From assembly GCF_900637195.1 (NCBI RefSeq), contig NZ_LR134356.1, forward strand, positions 1,178,001-1,242,000: 64,000 bases of DNA. The letters run 5' to 3'. A program made the position numbers and the translations under genes. Shown here in pieces: positions 1 through 8,506 of this stretch; positions within the stretch are counted from its first letter, which is position 1, and every line of letters starts with the position of its first letter. The notes under the pieces are model-generated. The model saw nothing but the letters and a program-made list of their open reading frames with translations, was not told the DNA's origin and did no database searches. Source of the DNA: Mycolicibacterium aurum. Lineage in GTDB: Bacteria; Actinomycetota; Actinomycetes; Mycobacteriales; Mycobacteriaceae.

Positions 1-909
1 GGCGATCTGGTTCATCAGCAGCTCGTTGTCGATCGTGTACTTCAGCCAGCCGATCGCGCCCGGCAGCGTGGCCGAGCAGTCGACGTCGTCGATCGAGGCC
101 TCCACCCGCTCCAGCCAGTCCACGTCGAGGCCGGCCTCGACGAACGTGGGTGCGTAGTCCCAGGCCGACGAGATGTTGTGGTCTTCGAGCCAGTCGCCGA
201 TCTGGTCCTCCCGATCGGAGGTCTCCAGCGCCGACAGCTCCTGAGACTTCGACTTGGCCACCTGTTCGGCGACCTCGTCCTGGATGCTCACCAGCACCTT
301 GAGCGCTGCGGGGGTGAACTTGCCGTCGGCCAGCATGGCCAGCTTGTGCCGCATCTTGCCGACACCCTCGCGCAGATCGGCGACGGCGCGCGCCGTGGCA
401 CCCGCCGGGTTGTTCAGCTGATGGGTCAGCCCCGCCGACAGCTGTCCCAGCGCCAGCAGCTTCTCCCGCTGGCCCAGGATCTGACGCTGCCGCAGCCCGC
501 CGACCATGTGCCCCTCAAGCAGGTGCACCGCCATCGGGAACTCTTTCTGCATGAACGCCGCGAACGCGGACGCGTCGAGCACGAAGAACCGCGACGGCCG
601 CGTCACCCGTACCGACGCCTGGTACAGGTGCTCCTCACCGGGGATGTAGGCCGACCACGCGCCGCAGTACACACCGCGCTGCGAGGTGCGGTTGGTTTCG
701 ATGTCGACGCCGCCGGAGCGCTTGGACATCACCAGTTCGCCCTCGATGAGGACGTAAAAGCACGTCGCAGGCTCGCCCTCCTTGTGGATCGGGCCGGGTT
801 CGAAGGTCGCGATGTGGCCGTTCTCGCAGAGTGTCTGCAGCTGGTCGTCGGTCAACGCCTCGAACAGGAACAGGCTGCGCAGTTCGTCTGGCAGACACTT
901 TTCACCCAT
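1..909 (-). CDS. Cyclic-nucleotide-binding sensor histidine kinase (3' end outside window)
   Basis: Partial: 303 codons from an ATG at 909 run off the left edge. Residues about 1-125 resemble a cyclic-nucleotide-binding/Crp-type sensor domain (LFLFEALTDDQL, then a beta-roll with EGEL). A helix follows into an H-box, GQLSAGLTHQLNNPAG, with the likely phospho-accepting His163. The ATPase domain would lie past the edge. AGGAAGG precedes the ATG at good spacing. It lies downstream of and on the same strand as the fused receiver/TrxR-like gene, so the two may form one two-component redox-signalling unit. Family call is firm; ligand and partner are inferred. It appears cytosolic, since I see no membrane segment in the visible part. 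Confidence 0.8.
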   Translation of the reverse strand, partial: MGEKCLPDELRSLFLFEALTDDQLQTLCENGHIATFEPGPIHKEGEPATCFYVLIEGELVMSKRSGGVDIETNRTSQRGVYCGAWSAYIPGEEHLYQASVRVTRPSRFFVLDASAFAAFMQKEFPMAVHLLEGHMVGGLRQRQILGQREKLLALGQLSAGLTHQLNNPAGATARAVADLREGVGKMRHKLAMLADGKFTPAALKVLVSIQDEVAEQVAKSKSQELSALETSDREDQIGDWLEDHNISSAWDYAPTFVEAGLDVDWLERVEASIDDVDCSATLPGAIGWLKYTIDNELLMNQIA

Positions 910-964
910 GGTGGTCCTTCCTAGGCCCTGCTGTGGTCCTGGTGTCCGCGGGTTCGGCGGTCGG

Positions 965-1072
965 GGGCGGTAACGGCAGTGAAGTAATGAAACGCCTGTC
1001 GCCGGGCTTTGATTCCGCCCACAGGCTGCCGCCCCGGCGGTCGACGATGCGTGCCGCGGGCTCCTCGATGTT
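965..1072 (-). pseudogene. Possible remnant of a histidine kinase C-terminus
   Basis: Between the TrxR-like stop (1090) and the kinase start (909) an open frame reads NIEEPAARIVDRRGGSLW and then AESKPGDRRFITSLPL before a stop at 902-904. This resembles the end of GHKL ATPase domains (IV.RHGG..w.eS.pG..F...LPL). There is no start codon, H-box or N/G1 box in this frame, so it cannot be a full gene. It may be the tail of a kinase lost by deletion or recombined with the neighbouring one. The match is short and made by eye; chance similarity is possible. Confidence 0.35.
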
Positions 1073-1089
1073 GCAGGTGGCTGCCACGG

Positions 1090-2754
1090 CTACGTCTCGG
1101 CCAGGTAGCGGTGCACCAGCATCACCGCCATCGACCCTTCGCCGACGGCTGCCGCCACCCGCTTGGCCGAGTCGGCGCGCACATCGCCGGCGACGAACAC
1201 CCCGGGCACGCTGGATTCGAGGTGATGCGGCGGCCGCTCCAGCGTCCATCCGCTGATGTTGCGCAGGTCCGGCCCCGCCAGGATGAAGCCGTGGTCGTCG
1301 CGGACGACGACACCCTCCAGCCATTCGGTGCGGGGTTCGGCGCCGATGAAGATGAACATCCGTCCGCAGGTGAACTCCTCGCGCTCACCGGTCTTGGTGT
1401 TCTCCAGGCAGATGCCTTCCAGGTGGCCGTCACCCTTCACGGCGTGCACGACCGTGTTCGGCAGCTCCTTGATGTTGTCCTGCGCCCTGATCTGCTGGAT
1501 CAGGTAGTGCGACATGGAGTCTTCGAGCGTGCGGCGGATGACGATGTTGACCGCTTTGGCGGTGCGCGACAGGAACATCGCGGCCTGGCCCGCCGAGTTG
1601 GCGCCGCCGATGACGTACACCTCGTCGTCGTCGCACTCGGCGGCCACCGACGCGTTGGCCCCGTAGTACACGCCGGCACCTGTCAGGCCGTCACAGCCCT
1701 CGGCCGACAGCTGCCGGTATTCGACACCCATCGCCAGGATCACCGCGCGGGTGCCGATCGTGCGCCCGTCGGACAGATGCACGGTCCGGGCGACGCCGTC
1801 GATCTCCAGCTTGGTGACCTCGGCGGCCGTGATCAGCTCGGCGTCGAACTTCTCGGCCTGCCTCCGGGCCCGCTCGGCCAGCTGCGACCCCGACAGACCG
1901 TCCGGGAAGCCCAGGTAGTTCTCGATGCGCGAACTCTGCCCGGCCTGACCGCCGGTGGCGGTGCGCTCGATGAGCACGGTCTTGAGGCCTTCGGAGGCTC
2001 CGTAGACCGCGGCGGCCAGACCCGCGGGTCCACCACCGATCACCACGAGGTCGTAGAAGTCCTCGGCGGGCGTGGTGGTCAGCCCCAGGGTGGCGGCCAG
2101 TTCGGTGTCGGTGGGGTCGACCAGCGTCTCGCCCTGCTCGGTGATCACCACGGGCAGCGTCAGGCCGTCCTGGCCCGCCGCCTCCAGCAACTGCGCGCCC
2201 TTGGGCTCATCGGATCGGAACCAGGTGTAGTACAAGCGGTTCCGCGCGAGGAACTCGCGAACCTCCGACGACCGCGCGTTCCATGGATGCCCGATGACCT
2301 TGGTGTGCGGGATCGCACGGTCACCGGTGGAGCGCCACGCCTCCAGCAGCGCGTCGATCACCGGGTAGAGCTTCTCCTCCGGCGGGTCCCACGGCTTGAG
2401 CAGGTAGTGATCCAGATCGACGACGTTGATGGCGTCGATCGCGGCGTGGGTGTCGGCGTACGCGGTGAGCAGCACGCGGCGCGCCATCGGGAAGATGTCC
2501 ATCGCCGCTTCGAGGAACTCGATTCCGCTCATCTGGGGCATCCGGTAGTCGGCGACGAACACCGCCACCGTCTCGCCGCGCAACTTGAGTTCGGTCAACG
2601 TCTCCAGCGCGTCGGGGCCTGACTCCGCTCGGACGATGCGGTACTTCTCGCCGTAGTGCCGACGAAGGTCGCGGGCCACGGCACGCGAGACCGCGGGGTC
2701 GTCGTCGACGGTCAAGATCACAGGCTTGCGGGGCTGGTGTTCTGGTCCAGTCAT
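1090..2754 (-). CDS. Fused response regulator / glutaredoxin-like / thioredoxin-reductase-like protein
   Basis: 554 residues from the ATG at 2754; an upstream in-frame ATG at 2811 is less likely because the receiver fold begins right after 2754. Three parts are visible. Residues 10-130 form a receiver domain (DDD17-19, phospho-acceptor Asp69 in VADYRMPQMSG, LKPW). About 150-235 is a thioredoxin/glutaredoxin-like segment (REFLARNRLYYTWF, LPVVIT) without CxxC. About 245-554 is a two-dinucleotide-fold flavoprotein (GGGPAGLAAAVYGASEG, VIGGANSAGQAA, VAGDVRAD). The active-site CxxC of true thioredoxin reductases is missing (the region reads GVYYGANASVAAEC). It probably binds FAD and NAD(P)H, but its acceptor is unknown. 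The histidine kinase downstream is the likely partner. Confidence 0.85.
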   Translation of the reverse strand: MTGPEHQPRKPVILTVDDDPAVSRAVARDLRRHYGEKYRIVRAESGPDALETLTELKLRGETVAVFVADYRMPQMSGIEFLEAAMDIFPMARRVLLTAYADTHAAIDAINVVDLDHYLLKPWDPPEEKLYPVIDALLEAWRSTGDRAIPHTKVIGHPWNARSSEVREFLARNRLYYTWFRSDEPKGAQLLEAAGQDGLTLPVVITEQGETLVDPTDTELAATLGLTTTPAEDFYDLVVIGGGPAGLAAAVYGASEGLKTVLIERTATGGQAGQSSRIENYLGFPDGLSGSQLAERARRQAEKFDAELITAAEVTKLEIDGVARTVHLSDGRTIGTRAVILAMGVEYRQLSAEGCDGLTGAGVYYGANASVAAECDDDEVYVIGGANSAGQAAMFLSRTAKAVNIVIRRTLEDSMSHYLIQQIRAQDNIKELPNTVVHAVKGDGHLEGICLENTKTGEREEFTCGRMFIFIGAEPRTEWLEGVVVRDDHGFILAGPDLRNISGWTLERPPHHLESSVPGVFVAGDVRADSAKRVAAAVGEGSMAVMLVHRYLAET

Positions 2755-2802
2755 CACCACAAGTATGCGCCCATTGTCCAGCGGAAATCTGGGTCGGCGG
2801 CA

Positions 2803-2822
2803 GAAGGGCATTTGGGCCCTTC
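2803..2822. promoter_or_regulatory. DosR-like inverted repeat
   Basis: GAAGGGC (2803-2809) and GCCCTTC (2816-2822) form a perfect 7-base inverted repeat around ATTTGG. The core GGGCATTTGGGCCC matches the DosR consensus GGGACTWWAGTCCC at 10 of 14 positions. It lies 58 bases before the ATPase start and 48 bases before the TrxR-like start, so it could serve either side. The rightward gene resembles Rv2004c, a known DosR-regulon member, which supports the reading. Confidence 0.5.
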
Positions 2823-2880
2823 CGGCGGCGCAGGCGCGGCCCTACGGTCGGTGGCGACGGGGGACGACGAGGGAGTTCAC

Positions 2881-4353
2881 TTGACGACGACGGTCGGCAC
2901 GATCGCGGGGAATCTCGGTGCCGAGGTGCACGAGACGCACACCGGACTGGTCGTGTTGGTCGGTGACCGCGCCTACAAGCTCAAGAAGCCGGTGGTGACG
3001 GACTTCCTCGACTTCAGCGCGGCCCGGACGCGGGAGTCGGTCTGTCGCCGCGAGGTGGAGCTCAACCGCAGGCTCGCGCCCTCGGCGTACTTCGGGGTGG
3101 GGCACCTCCGGCCACCGGCGGGTGAGCCGGAACCCGTCGTCGTGATGCGCAGGTATCCGGACTCGCAGCGGCTGTCGGAACTGGTGCGGTCGGGAGCCGA
3201 CGTGCACAGGTGGCTGATGTCGATCGCGCAGACCCTAGCCCGGTTCCACGCCGGTGCGGAGCGGGGCCCCTCGGTCGACGCCCAGGCCACCGCCGCCGCC
3301 TTGTCCGCCCGGTGGCACCAGAACCTCGCCGCGCTGCGGCACCACGTCGGCACGGTCGTCGACGACCGGCAGGTCACCGAGATCACCCGGCTGGCAACGC
3401 AATACCTGGCGGGCCGGGACCTGCTGTACCGGCAGCGGATCGCCGCTGACCGCGTTGTCGACGGTCACGGAGATCTGCTGGCCCAGGACATCTTCTGCAC
3501 GCCGGAGGGACCGATGTTGCTGGACTGCCTGGAATTCGACGACTTGCTCCGCTACGTCGACGGGATCGACGACGCCGCGTTCCTGGCCATGGATCTGGAG
3601 TTCCTCGGCCGCCGGGATCTCGCCGATCTGTTCCTCGACGAGTACTGCCGTCGCGCCGAGGACACCTCGGCCCCGTCGCTGCGCCACATGTGCATCGCGT
3701 ACCGCGCCGTGGTCCGGGCCAAGGTGGATTGCATCCGGGTGCTGCAGGGCCACGCCGAGGCCAAGGTCGACGCCGGGCGTCATATGGCGATCGCGCACGA
3801 GCACCTGACATCGGCTTCCGTGCAACTGGTCGTGGTCGGCGGGGGGCCGGGCACCGGCAAGACGACCGTTGCCCGCGCGCTCGCCGAGCAGCTGGACGCC
3901 CAGGTGATCTCCACCGACGAGGTGCGCCGCGAGCTCCTCCAGGCCGGTGCGGTCCATGGCCGGACCGGCGAGCTCAACGCGGGACTGTATGCGCCGGAGA
4001 GTGTTTCGGTGGTCTACGACGAGGTGCTGCGGCGAGCTCACACGTGGCTCGGCGCGGGGCACTCGGTGATCCTGGACGGCACGTGGCGCACCGCCGACCA
4101 CCGGCAACGGGCCCACACCGTGGCCGCGGAGACCTACTCCTCGATCGTCGAGTTCTGCTGCGCGCTGCCGCTTTCGGAGGCGGGGCGCCGGATCGCGGCC
4201 CGGGGGCCCACCGCCTCGGACGCGACACCGTCGATAGCGGCAGAGCTGGGCGACCCGGCAGCGGGGTGGCCGACGGCGCACGCGCTCGACACGTCGCGGC
4301 CCGTGGCGGACTCGGTGGCCGAGGCGCGGGAGATCTGTCGTCGCGCTATCTGA
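2881..4353 (+). CDS. Aminoglycoside-phosphotransferase-like / P-loop ATPase fusion (Rv2004c type)
   Basis: 490 residues if read from TTG 2881, which has GAGGGA six bases upstream; GTG 2851 is an alternative with a poorer signal. The N-terminal half is kinase-like, with HGDLLAQDIFC as the catalytic loop and LLDCLEFDDLLRY after it. The C-terminal third is a P-loop NTPase with Walker A GGGPGTGKTT near residue 325, resembling small-molecule kinases. Length and layout match Rv2004c of M. tuberculosis, a DosR-regulon protein of unknown substrate. The 3' end overlaps the convergent hydrolase by 8 bases. A phosphotransfer role is inferred. Confidence 0.75.
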   Translation: MTTTVGTIAGNLGAEVHETHTGLVVLVGDRAYKLKKPVVTDFLDFSAARTRESVCRREVELNRRLAPSAYFGVGHLRPPAGEPEPVVVMRRYPDSQRLSELVRSGADVHRWLMSIAQTLARFHAGAERGPSVDAQATAAALSARWHQNLAALRHHVGTVVDDRQVTEITRLATQYLAGRDLLYRQRIAADRVVDGHGDLLAQDIFCTPEGPMLLDCLEFDDLLRYVDGIDDAAFLAMDLEFLGRRDLADLFLDEYCRRAEDTSAPSLRHMCIAYRAVVRAKVDCIRVLQGHAEAKVDAGRHMAIAHEHLTSASVQLVVVGGGPGTGKTTVARALAEQLDAQVISTDEVRRELLQAGAVHGRTGELNAGLYAPESVSVVYDEVLRRAHTWLGAGHSVILDGTWRTADHRQRAHTVAAETYSSIVEFCCALPLSEAGRRIAARGPTASDATPSIAAELGDPAAGWPTAHALDTSRPVADSVAEAREICRRAI

Positions 4354-5287
4354 GGTGGCGGAGCAGGAAATCGCGTTGATCCCGGGCGATGTCGTCCCGG
4401 GCCCCGTCGTGGTAGACGTCGAAGTGTCCGACGGGGTACTGCCTGATCTCCACCCCAGGGACATTCCGGAGTTTCTGCGTGAGGTACGGCGTGGAGATCG
4501 TGGCGTCGTCCCGTGCGAGGGTCACCAGCACCGGACACCGGATGCGCTCGACGGTGCCGTCCCGGTACCGGGGCGCGTGCAGGAGGAAACGGGGTGTGAC
4601 GGAGTTGCGCCACGTCGGCGCGTTCGATTCCACCTCGCGGAATCGGCGGGCCAGGGCCGGGTCGCTGAACACGGATCGGCCGAGTTGCCCGTACACGGCC
4701 AGATAGTGCGGCGAGAGACCGAGCCGTCCGCGTAACTCGTCCAGGACGGCTGCGGCCGTCAATCTGAGGGTGGCGACGACGGTGCGTACCACTCCGGGGC
4801 GGTGGGTGGCCGGCCGGAAACGGCCCCTCAGGCCCCAGTACATGTCCAGCGCAGGCACATTCGCCACCACCGCGGCAATGCGTGGGTCGGCGGCCGCGAT
4901 GTCGATGACGTGGCTGCCACCCAACGACGTACCCCACAGGGCGATCCGCGCGCCGTCGATGTCGTGGCGGCCTCTGACATAGTCCAGTGCCGCCCGGATG
5001 TCGGCGAGCTGCAGGCTCGTGTCGACGAGCTGTCGCGGCTCTCCCTCGCTGGCCCCGAAATGGCGGTAGTCGAAGATCAGCACCGCGAGACCGCTGGCGG
5101 CGAACGCGGCGGCGAAGTCGGGGAGGATCCAGTCCATCGTTCCCGAGAAGCCGTGTGCGAACACGACACACGGGTGACGGCGTTGGCCGCTGGGTTGGTA
5201 GAGAACGCCGCCGATCCGCGAGCCCGCGCTGGTGAACGACACCGCGTGCTCGGTGTAGTCCGATCGCGGGGGACCGGTTGCGTCCAT
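4346..5287 (-). CDS. Alpha/beta hydrolase
   Basis: 313 residues from ATG 5287; an in-frame GTG at 5293 is also possible. The fold shows an oxyanion-side HGFSG, the nucleophile elbow GTSLGGS and a terminal His in YPVGHFDVYHDG. It resembles the dienelactone-hydrolase/X-Pro peptidase-like serine hydrolases. There is no signal peptide. The start lies 13 bases after the flotillin-like stop, so it is probably the last gene of the nfeD-flotillin transcript. Substrate unknown. Confidence 0.8.
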   Translation of the reverse strand: MDATGPPRSDYTEHAVSFTSAGSRIGGVLYQPSGQRRHPCVVFAHGFSGTMDWILPDFAAAFAASGLAVLIFDYRHFGASEGEPRQLVDTSLQLADIRAALDYVRGRHDIDGARIALWGTSLGGSHVIDIAAADPRIAAVVANVPALDMYWGLRGRFRPATHRPGVVRTVVATLRLTAAAVLDELRGRLGLSPHYLAVYGQLGRSVFSDPALARRFREVESNAPTWRNSVTPRFLLHAPRYRDGTVERIRCPVLVTLARDDATISTPYLTQKLRNVPGVEIRQYPVGHFDVYHDGARDDIARDQRDFLLRHLR

Positions 5288-5300
5288 CTGCACTGGCCCG

Positions 5301-6770
5301 TCAGGGCAGCGTCGCGCCGTCGACCTCAGGTGTGGGCGGCTCCGCGGGCCGCGCCGGCTCCGGTGCCCGGTTCAGCATCGCCGCGAGGTCGATGCCCGAG
5401 GACTTCAGCGTCTCGACGATCTTGGCCACCGCGAGCGGGCTGACACCGAGCAGACCACCGACCGCGTCCTGGGCGTCCGACGCCCCGCCGATGATGGACA
5501 GCCGCTCGATCTCCGACAGCGGTATGGCCGCGGCCTCGGTGGCCTTGACCACCGCCGCCAGCACATCGGGCAGTGTCAGCAGGCGTGCGGCCTCGGGGGA
5601 GTAGGCGTTCAGCGCCGAAGCGATCTCCTTCTTGCCCACGGCCTCGGCCACCAGCCTGGCCTGGATGCCGTCGGCCTCGGCCTGACGTTCCACCCGCATG
5701 GCGTCGGCGGCGGCTTTACGCGCGTCGGCCTCGGCCTCACCGGCCTGGCGAGCGGCCTCGGCCTTGGCCTGCGCGCCCAGGATCGCGGCCTGGCGTGCGC
5801 CTTCGGCGCGCGCGATGTCGGCCTGCCGCTGCGCTTCGGCCGGGGCGATGACGTCGGCCTGCAGCGACGCAATCGCCTGTTCGCTGCGGCGCTGTTCGAC
5901 GGCGATGCGCGCCTCCACGCGGGCCGCCTCGGCCTGTTCGACGGCGATGCCGACGTCCTTCTGCGCGCGGGCGTTGGCCAACGGACCGGCCTGGTCGGCC
6001 TGGGCGTTCTCGGCTTCGGTCTGGGCGCGCAACCGGGCCAGCTCGACGTCGCGGCGCTGGTTGGCGGTGGCGATCGCGGTGTCGGCCTCGGCCTGGGCGA
6101 CCGACCCCGCCTGCCGCGCCTTCGCGGACTGGATCTGCGCGTCGCGCTCCGCCTCGGCGGTACCGATGGCCGCGTCGCGTTTGACCTCGGCGATCCGGCG
6201 CTGGCCCAGCGACTCCAGGTAGGCGTTGCGGTCCGAGATCCCGGCGATCTTGAGGACGTCGACCTCCATGCCGATGCGTGCCAGGTCGCCGCCCGCTTCC
6301 TCGACGACGCTGCGGGCTAGGGTGTCGCGGTTGGAGTTGAGGTCCTCGACGGTCATCGTGGCGGTGATGCCGCGCAGGCTGCCCGCGAGGATCTCGTTGA
6401 TCTGCCGCTGCAGCTCGTTGAGGTCGGAGGTCAGGAACCGCTGCACCGCGGTCTGCACCGCCTCCTCGGACGAGCCGATGCGCACCAGCCCGACGGCCTC
6501 GACGTTGACCGGGACCCCATTGTTGGACAGCGCGTTCTGCAGATTGATGCTGACGTTGAACGGCTCCAGGCTCATGATGTCGACGCGCTCGATGCCGGGG
6601 ACCCGGAATCGAGCGCCGCCACGCACCACCTTCGGCGTCCCGCGACCGGTGAACACCGCCACTTCATTGGGTGGCACCTTGATGTAGTTCTTCACGTACA
6701 CGATCGGCAGCGCGACGAACAGTAGAAAAGCCGCGATCGCTGCGACGATGATGATCATCAGGACAGACAT
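5301..6770 (-). CDS. SPFH/flotillin-family membrane protein
   Basis: 489 residues. A short N-terminal membrane anchor (MSVLMIIIVAAIAAFLLFVALPIVY) is followed by an SPFH/band-7 domain (about 30-190) and a long Ala/Glu/Gln/Arg-rich coiled coil (about 190-400). Proteins of this family scaffold membrane microdomains and are usually encoded beside an NfeD partner, as here: the nfeD-like stop lies 4 bases upstream, and GGAAGGAAC across the junction supplies the ribosome site. Confidence 0.9.
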   Translation of the reverse strand: MSVLMIIIVAAIAAFLLFVALPIVYVKNYIKVPPNEVAVFTGRGTPKVVRGGARFRVPGIERVDIMSLEPFNVSINLQNALSNNGVPVNVEAVGLVRIGSSEEAVQTAVQRFLTSDLNELQRQINEILAGSLRGITATMTVEDLNSNRDTLARSVVEEAGGDLARIGMEVDVLKIAGISDRNAYLESLGQRRIAEVKRDAAIGTAEAERDAQIQSAKARQAGSVAQAEADTAIATANQRRDVELARLRAQTEAENAQADQAGPLANARAQKDVGIAVEQAEAARVEARIAVEQRRSEQAIASLQADVIAPAEAQRQADIARAEGARQAAILGAQAKAEAARQAGEAEADARKAAADAMRVERQAEADGIQARLVAEAVGKKEIASALNAYSPEAARLLTLPDVLAAVVKATEAAAIPLSEIERLSIIGGASDAQDAVGGLLGVSPLAVAKIVETLKSSGIDLAAMLNRAPEPARPAEPPTPEVDGATLP

Positions 6771-6774
6771 CGGC

Positions 6775-7329
6775 TCAGTTCCTTCCGGGGAGGGGCGGTT
6801 CGGGGTTCGCGCCGGGAGTGGTCACGACGTGGACGTAGTCGGAGTCGACGTCGGCGATGTAGACCTGGGTGGACTTCGGCAGCAGCTGCGGTTCGGCGGT
6901 GACGGCCCTGGCGCGCACGCGGTTGCCGTCGGCGTCGACGAACGCGACCTCACCCCAGCCATCGGCCGGGACGTCGAGCGTGACGGTGCCCAGCAGACCG
7001 ATGTAGGAGGCCCGGCCCCGCTGGGAGTTCGACTGCTGCCTGCGCAGCAGCGGCACCACCACGCCCTGCAGTGCGGCGATCAGAACCATCCCGCTGCCCA
7101 CGGCCACCATCGCCGCGCCCAGCGTGCCCATGCCCAGCCACGTGGCGATCAGGCCCCCGGTGCCGCCGCCCAGCAGGCCGGCGGCCAGACTGGTCAAGCT
7201 CAGGAACGGCAGGCCGTCGTGGCCGAACCCTGCCCCCGAGTCCGCGCCCAGATCGAAGTCGGCCACCAGCAGGGCGGTCAGCACGGCGACACCGCCGATG
7301 CCGAAGGCGGCGAGATAGACCGCAGTCAC
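6775..7329 (-). CDS. NfeD-like membrane protein
   Basis: 184 residues from GTG 7329. Three hydrophobic segments (about 1-20, 40-60, 65-90) precede a C-terminal OB-fold-like domain (GLLGTVTLDVPADGWGEVAFVD, then RARAV). This is the usual partner of flotillins. The start is uncertain: GTG 7371 adds 14 residues, and neither has a clear ribosome site. 7329 is preferred because the first membrane helix begins there. The gene is co-transcribed with the flotillin-like gene and divergent from infA. Confidence 0.75.
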   Translation of the reverse strand: MTAVYLAAFGIGGVAVLTALLVADFDLGADSGAGFGHDGLPFLSLTSLAAGLLGGGTGGLIATWLGMGTLGAAMVAVGSGMVLIAALQGVVVPLLRRQQSNSQRGRASYIGLLGTVTLDVPADGWGEVAFVDADGNRVRARAVTAEPQLLPKSTQVYIADVDSDYVHVVTTPGANPEPPLPGRN

Positions 7330-7398
7330 GAGAGTGCGAAACGGGCCGGGTTCACACCATGATCTTCGCACCCCTGCCGGTGGCGTTCTGCGTAGATT

Positions 7399-7426
7399 TT
7401 GGGCAGGGCCCGTCTGCGAGTACCAT
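7399..7426 (+). promoter_or_regulatory. Candidate promoter of the infA-rpoA operon
   Basis: TTGGGC (7399-7404) and TACCAT (7421-7426) are spaced 16 bases, a fair sigma-A pair. Transcription would begin near 7433 and give a leader of about 160 bases before infA. The region 7330-7592 contains no other gene that I can support. Confidence 0.4.
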
Positions 7427-7592
7427 GGATCAACGGTGCGACTTGCGCGCCGACTTTTTGCGTGCCCCATCGGGTGACCTGCGTTGAGCAGGGAATTCCC
7501 CGGCTCCGGCCCACGTTGTCAAGTCGGATCGAAGGCTGCGCCGCGCAGGCCAGCAAGCCGATACGAAACAAAAGCAAGGATCGTTACACAGT

Positions 7593-7814
7593 ATGGCCAA
7601 AAAAGACGGTGCCATAGAGGTCGAGGGTCGCGTGGTCGAACCCCTGCCCAATGCGATGTTCCGCATTGAGCTGGAGAACGGACACAAGGTTCTCGCCCAC
7701 ATCAGCGGAAAGATGCGGCAGCACTACATCCGCATCCTCCCCGAGGACCGCGTCGTGGTGGAGCTCTCGCCCTACGACCTGTCCCGTGGCCGCATCGTGT
7801 ACCGCTACAAGTAA
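7593..7814 (+). CDS. infA: Translation initiation factor IF-1
   Basis: 73 residues, full length for the family, an S1/OB-fold protein ([38 protein letters not shown], ending IVYRYK). It binds the 30S A site during initiation together with IF-2 and IF-3. First gene of the infA-rpmJ-rpsM-rpsK-rpsD-rpoA-rplQ cluster, preceded by GCAAGG about 14 bases from the ATG. Confidence 0.98.
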
Positions 7815-7852
7815 GTCCCCCAGAACAGCGCTAGAGAAGGATCGAACGAGCC

Positions 7853-7966
7853 GTGAAGGTGAACCCGAGCGTCAAGCCCATCTGCGACAAGTGCAGGGTG
7901 ATCCGCCGGCATGGGCGGGTCATGGTGATCTGCTCCGATCCGCGCCACAAGCAGCGGCAGGGCTGA
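7853..7966 (+). CDS. rpmJ: Ribosomal protein bL36
   Basis: 37 residues from GTG 7853, starting [19 protein letters not shown]. Zinc-ribbon ligands Cys11, Cys14, Cys27 and His33 (CDKC, then CSDPRH) mark the zinc-binding C+ form that is replaced by a C- paralogue under zinc starvation in mycobacteria. AGAAGG precedes the start. Lies 38 bases after infA in the same operon. Confidence 0.97.
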
Positions 7967-8007
7967 TCAGGCCCGACCGGAGCAGTACCCACAACTGAAT
8001 GATGAAC

Positions 8008-8092
8008 TCCCAGCACCACTGAGGGCATACGGCCCTCGATCACGCCCGGCACGGAGGCCGGGCCCCGGCAAGAGACCGGGAACGGACTGGGA
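8008..8092 (+). promoter_or_regulatory. Folded leader ahead of rpsM
   Basis: The 159-base rpmJ-rpsM gap can fold as an outer helix (8008-8013 TCCCAG with 8087-8092 CTGGGA) enclosing three hairpins: 8021-8026/8032-8037, 8044-8050/8057-8063 and 8064-8068/8076-8080. The rpsM ribosome site AAGGAAC follows at about 8111. In E. coli the S4 protein represses the alpha operon at the S13 leader; a similar role is inferred here from position, not from matching structure. Confidence 0.4.
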
Positions 8093-8125
8093 TCAGACCT
8101 CCGCAGAGAAAAGGAACACTGCCTG

Positions 8126-8500
8126 ATGGCACGTCTCATGGGCGTTGATCTTCCGCGCGACAAGCGCATGGAGATCGCGCTGACCTACATCTACGGCATC
8201 GGCCGTACCCGCTCCCAGGAAATCCTGGAAGGCACCGGCATCAGCCGGGACCTGCGCACCAAGGACCTCACCGACGACCAGGTGACCCAGCTGCGCGACT
8301 ACATCGAGGGCAACCTCAAGGTGGAAGGTGATCTGCGCCGCGAGGTTCAGGCCGACATCCGCCGAAAGATCGAGATCGGCTGCTACCAGGGCCTGCGGCA
8401 CCGCCGCGGCCTGCCGGTGCGCGGTCAGCGGACCAAGACCAATGCGCGCACCCGCAAGGGCCCCAAGCGCACCATCGCCGGCAAGAAGAAGGCCAGGTAA
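8126..8500 (+). CDS. rpsM: Ribosomal protein uS13
   Basis: 124 residues, full length. [26 protein letters not shown] opens the helix-two-turn-helix region, and [16 protein letters not shown] is the basic tail that reaches the tRNA sites. AAGGAAC lies about 10 bases upstream. Forms one unit with rpsK (6 bases on) and rpsD. Confidence 0.98.
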   Translation: MARLMGVDLPRDKRMEIALTYIYGIGRTRSQEILEGTGISRDLRTKDLTDDQVTQLRDYIEGNLKVEGDLRREVQADIRRKIEIGCYQGLRHRRGLPVRGQRTKTNARTRKGPKRTIAGKKKAR

Positions 8501-8506
8501 CCCCGG

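Noticed and set aside
1009..2622. Long open frames on the plus strand opposite the TrxR-like fusion (and similar ones opposite rpoA, glmS, groEL1 and aroG)
   Set aside because: They mirror the codon structure of real genes on the other strand, show no known domains and have Arg/Val/Gly/His-biased composition typical of GC-rich shadow frames.
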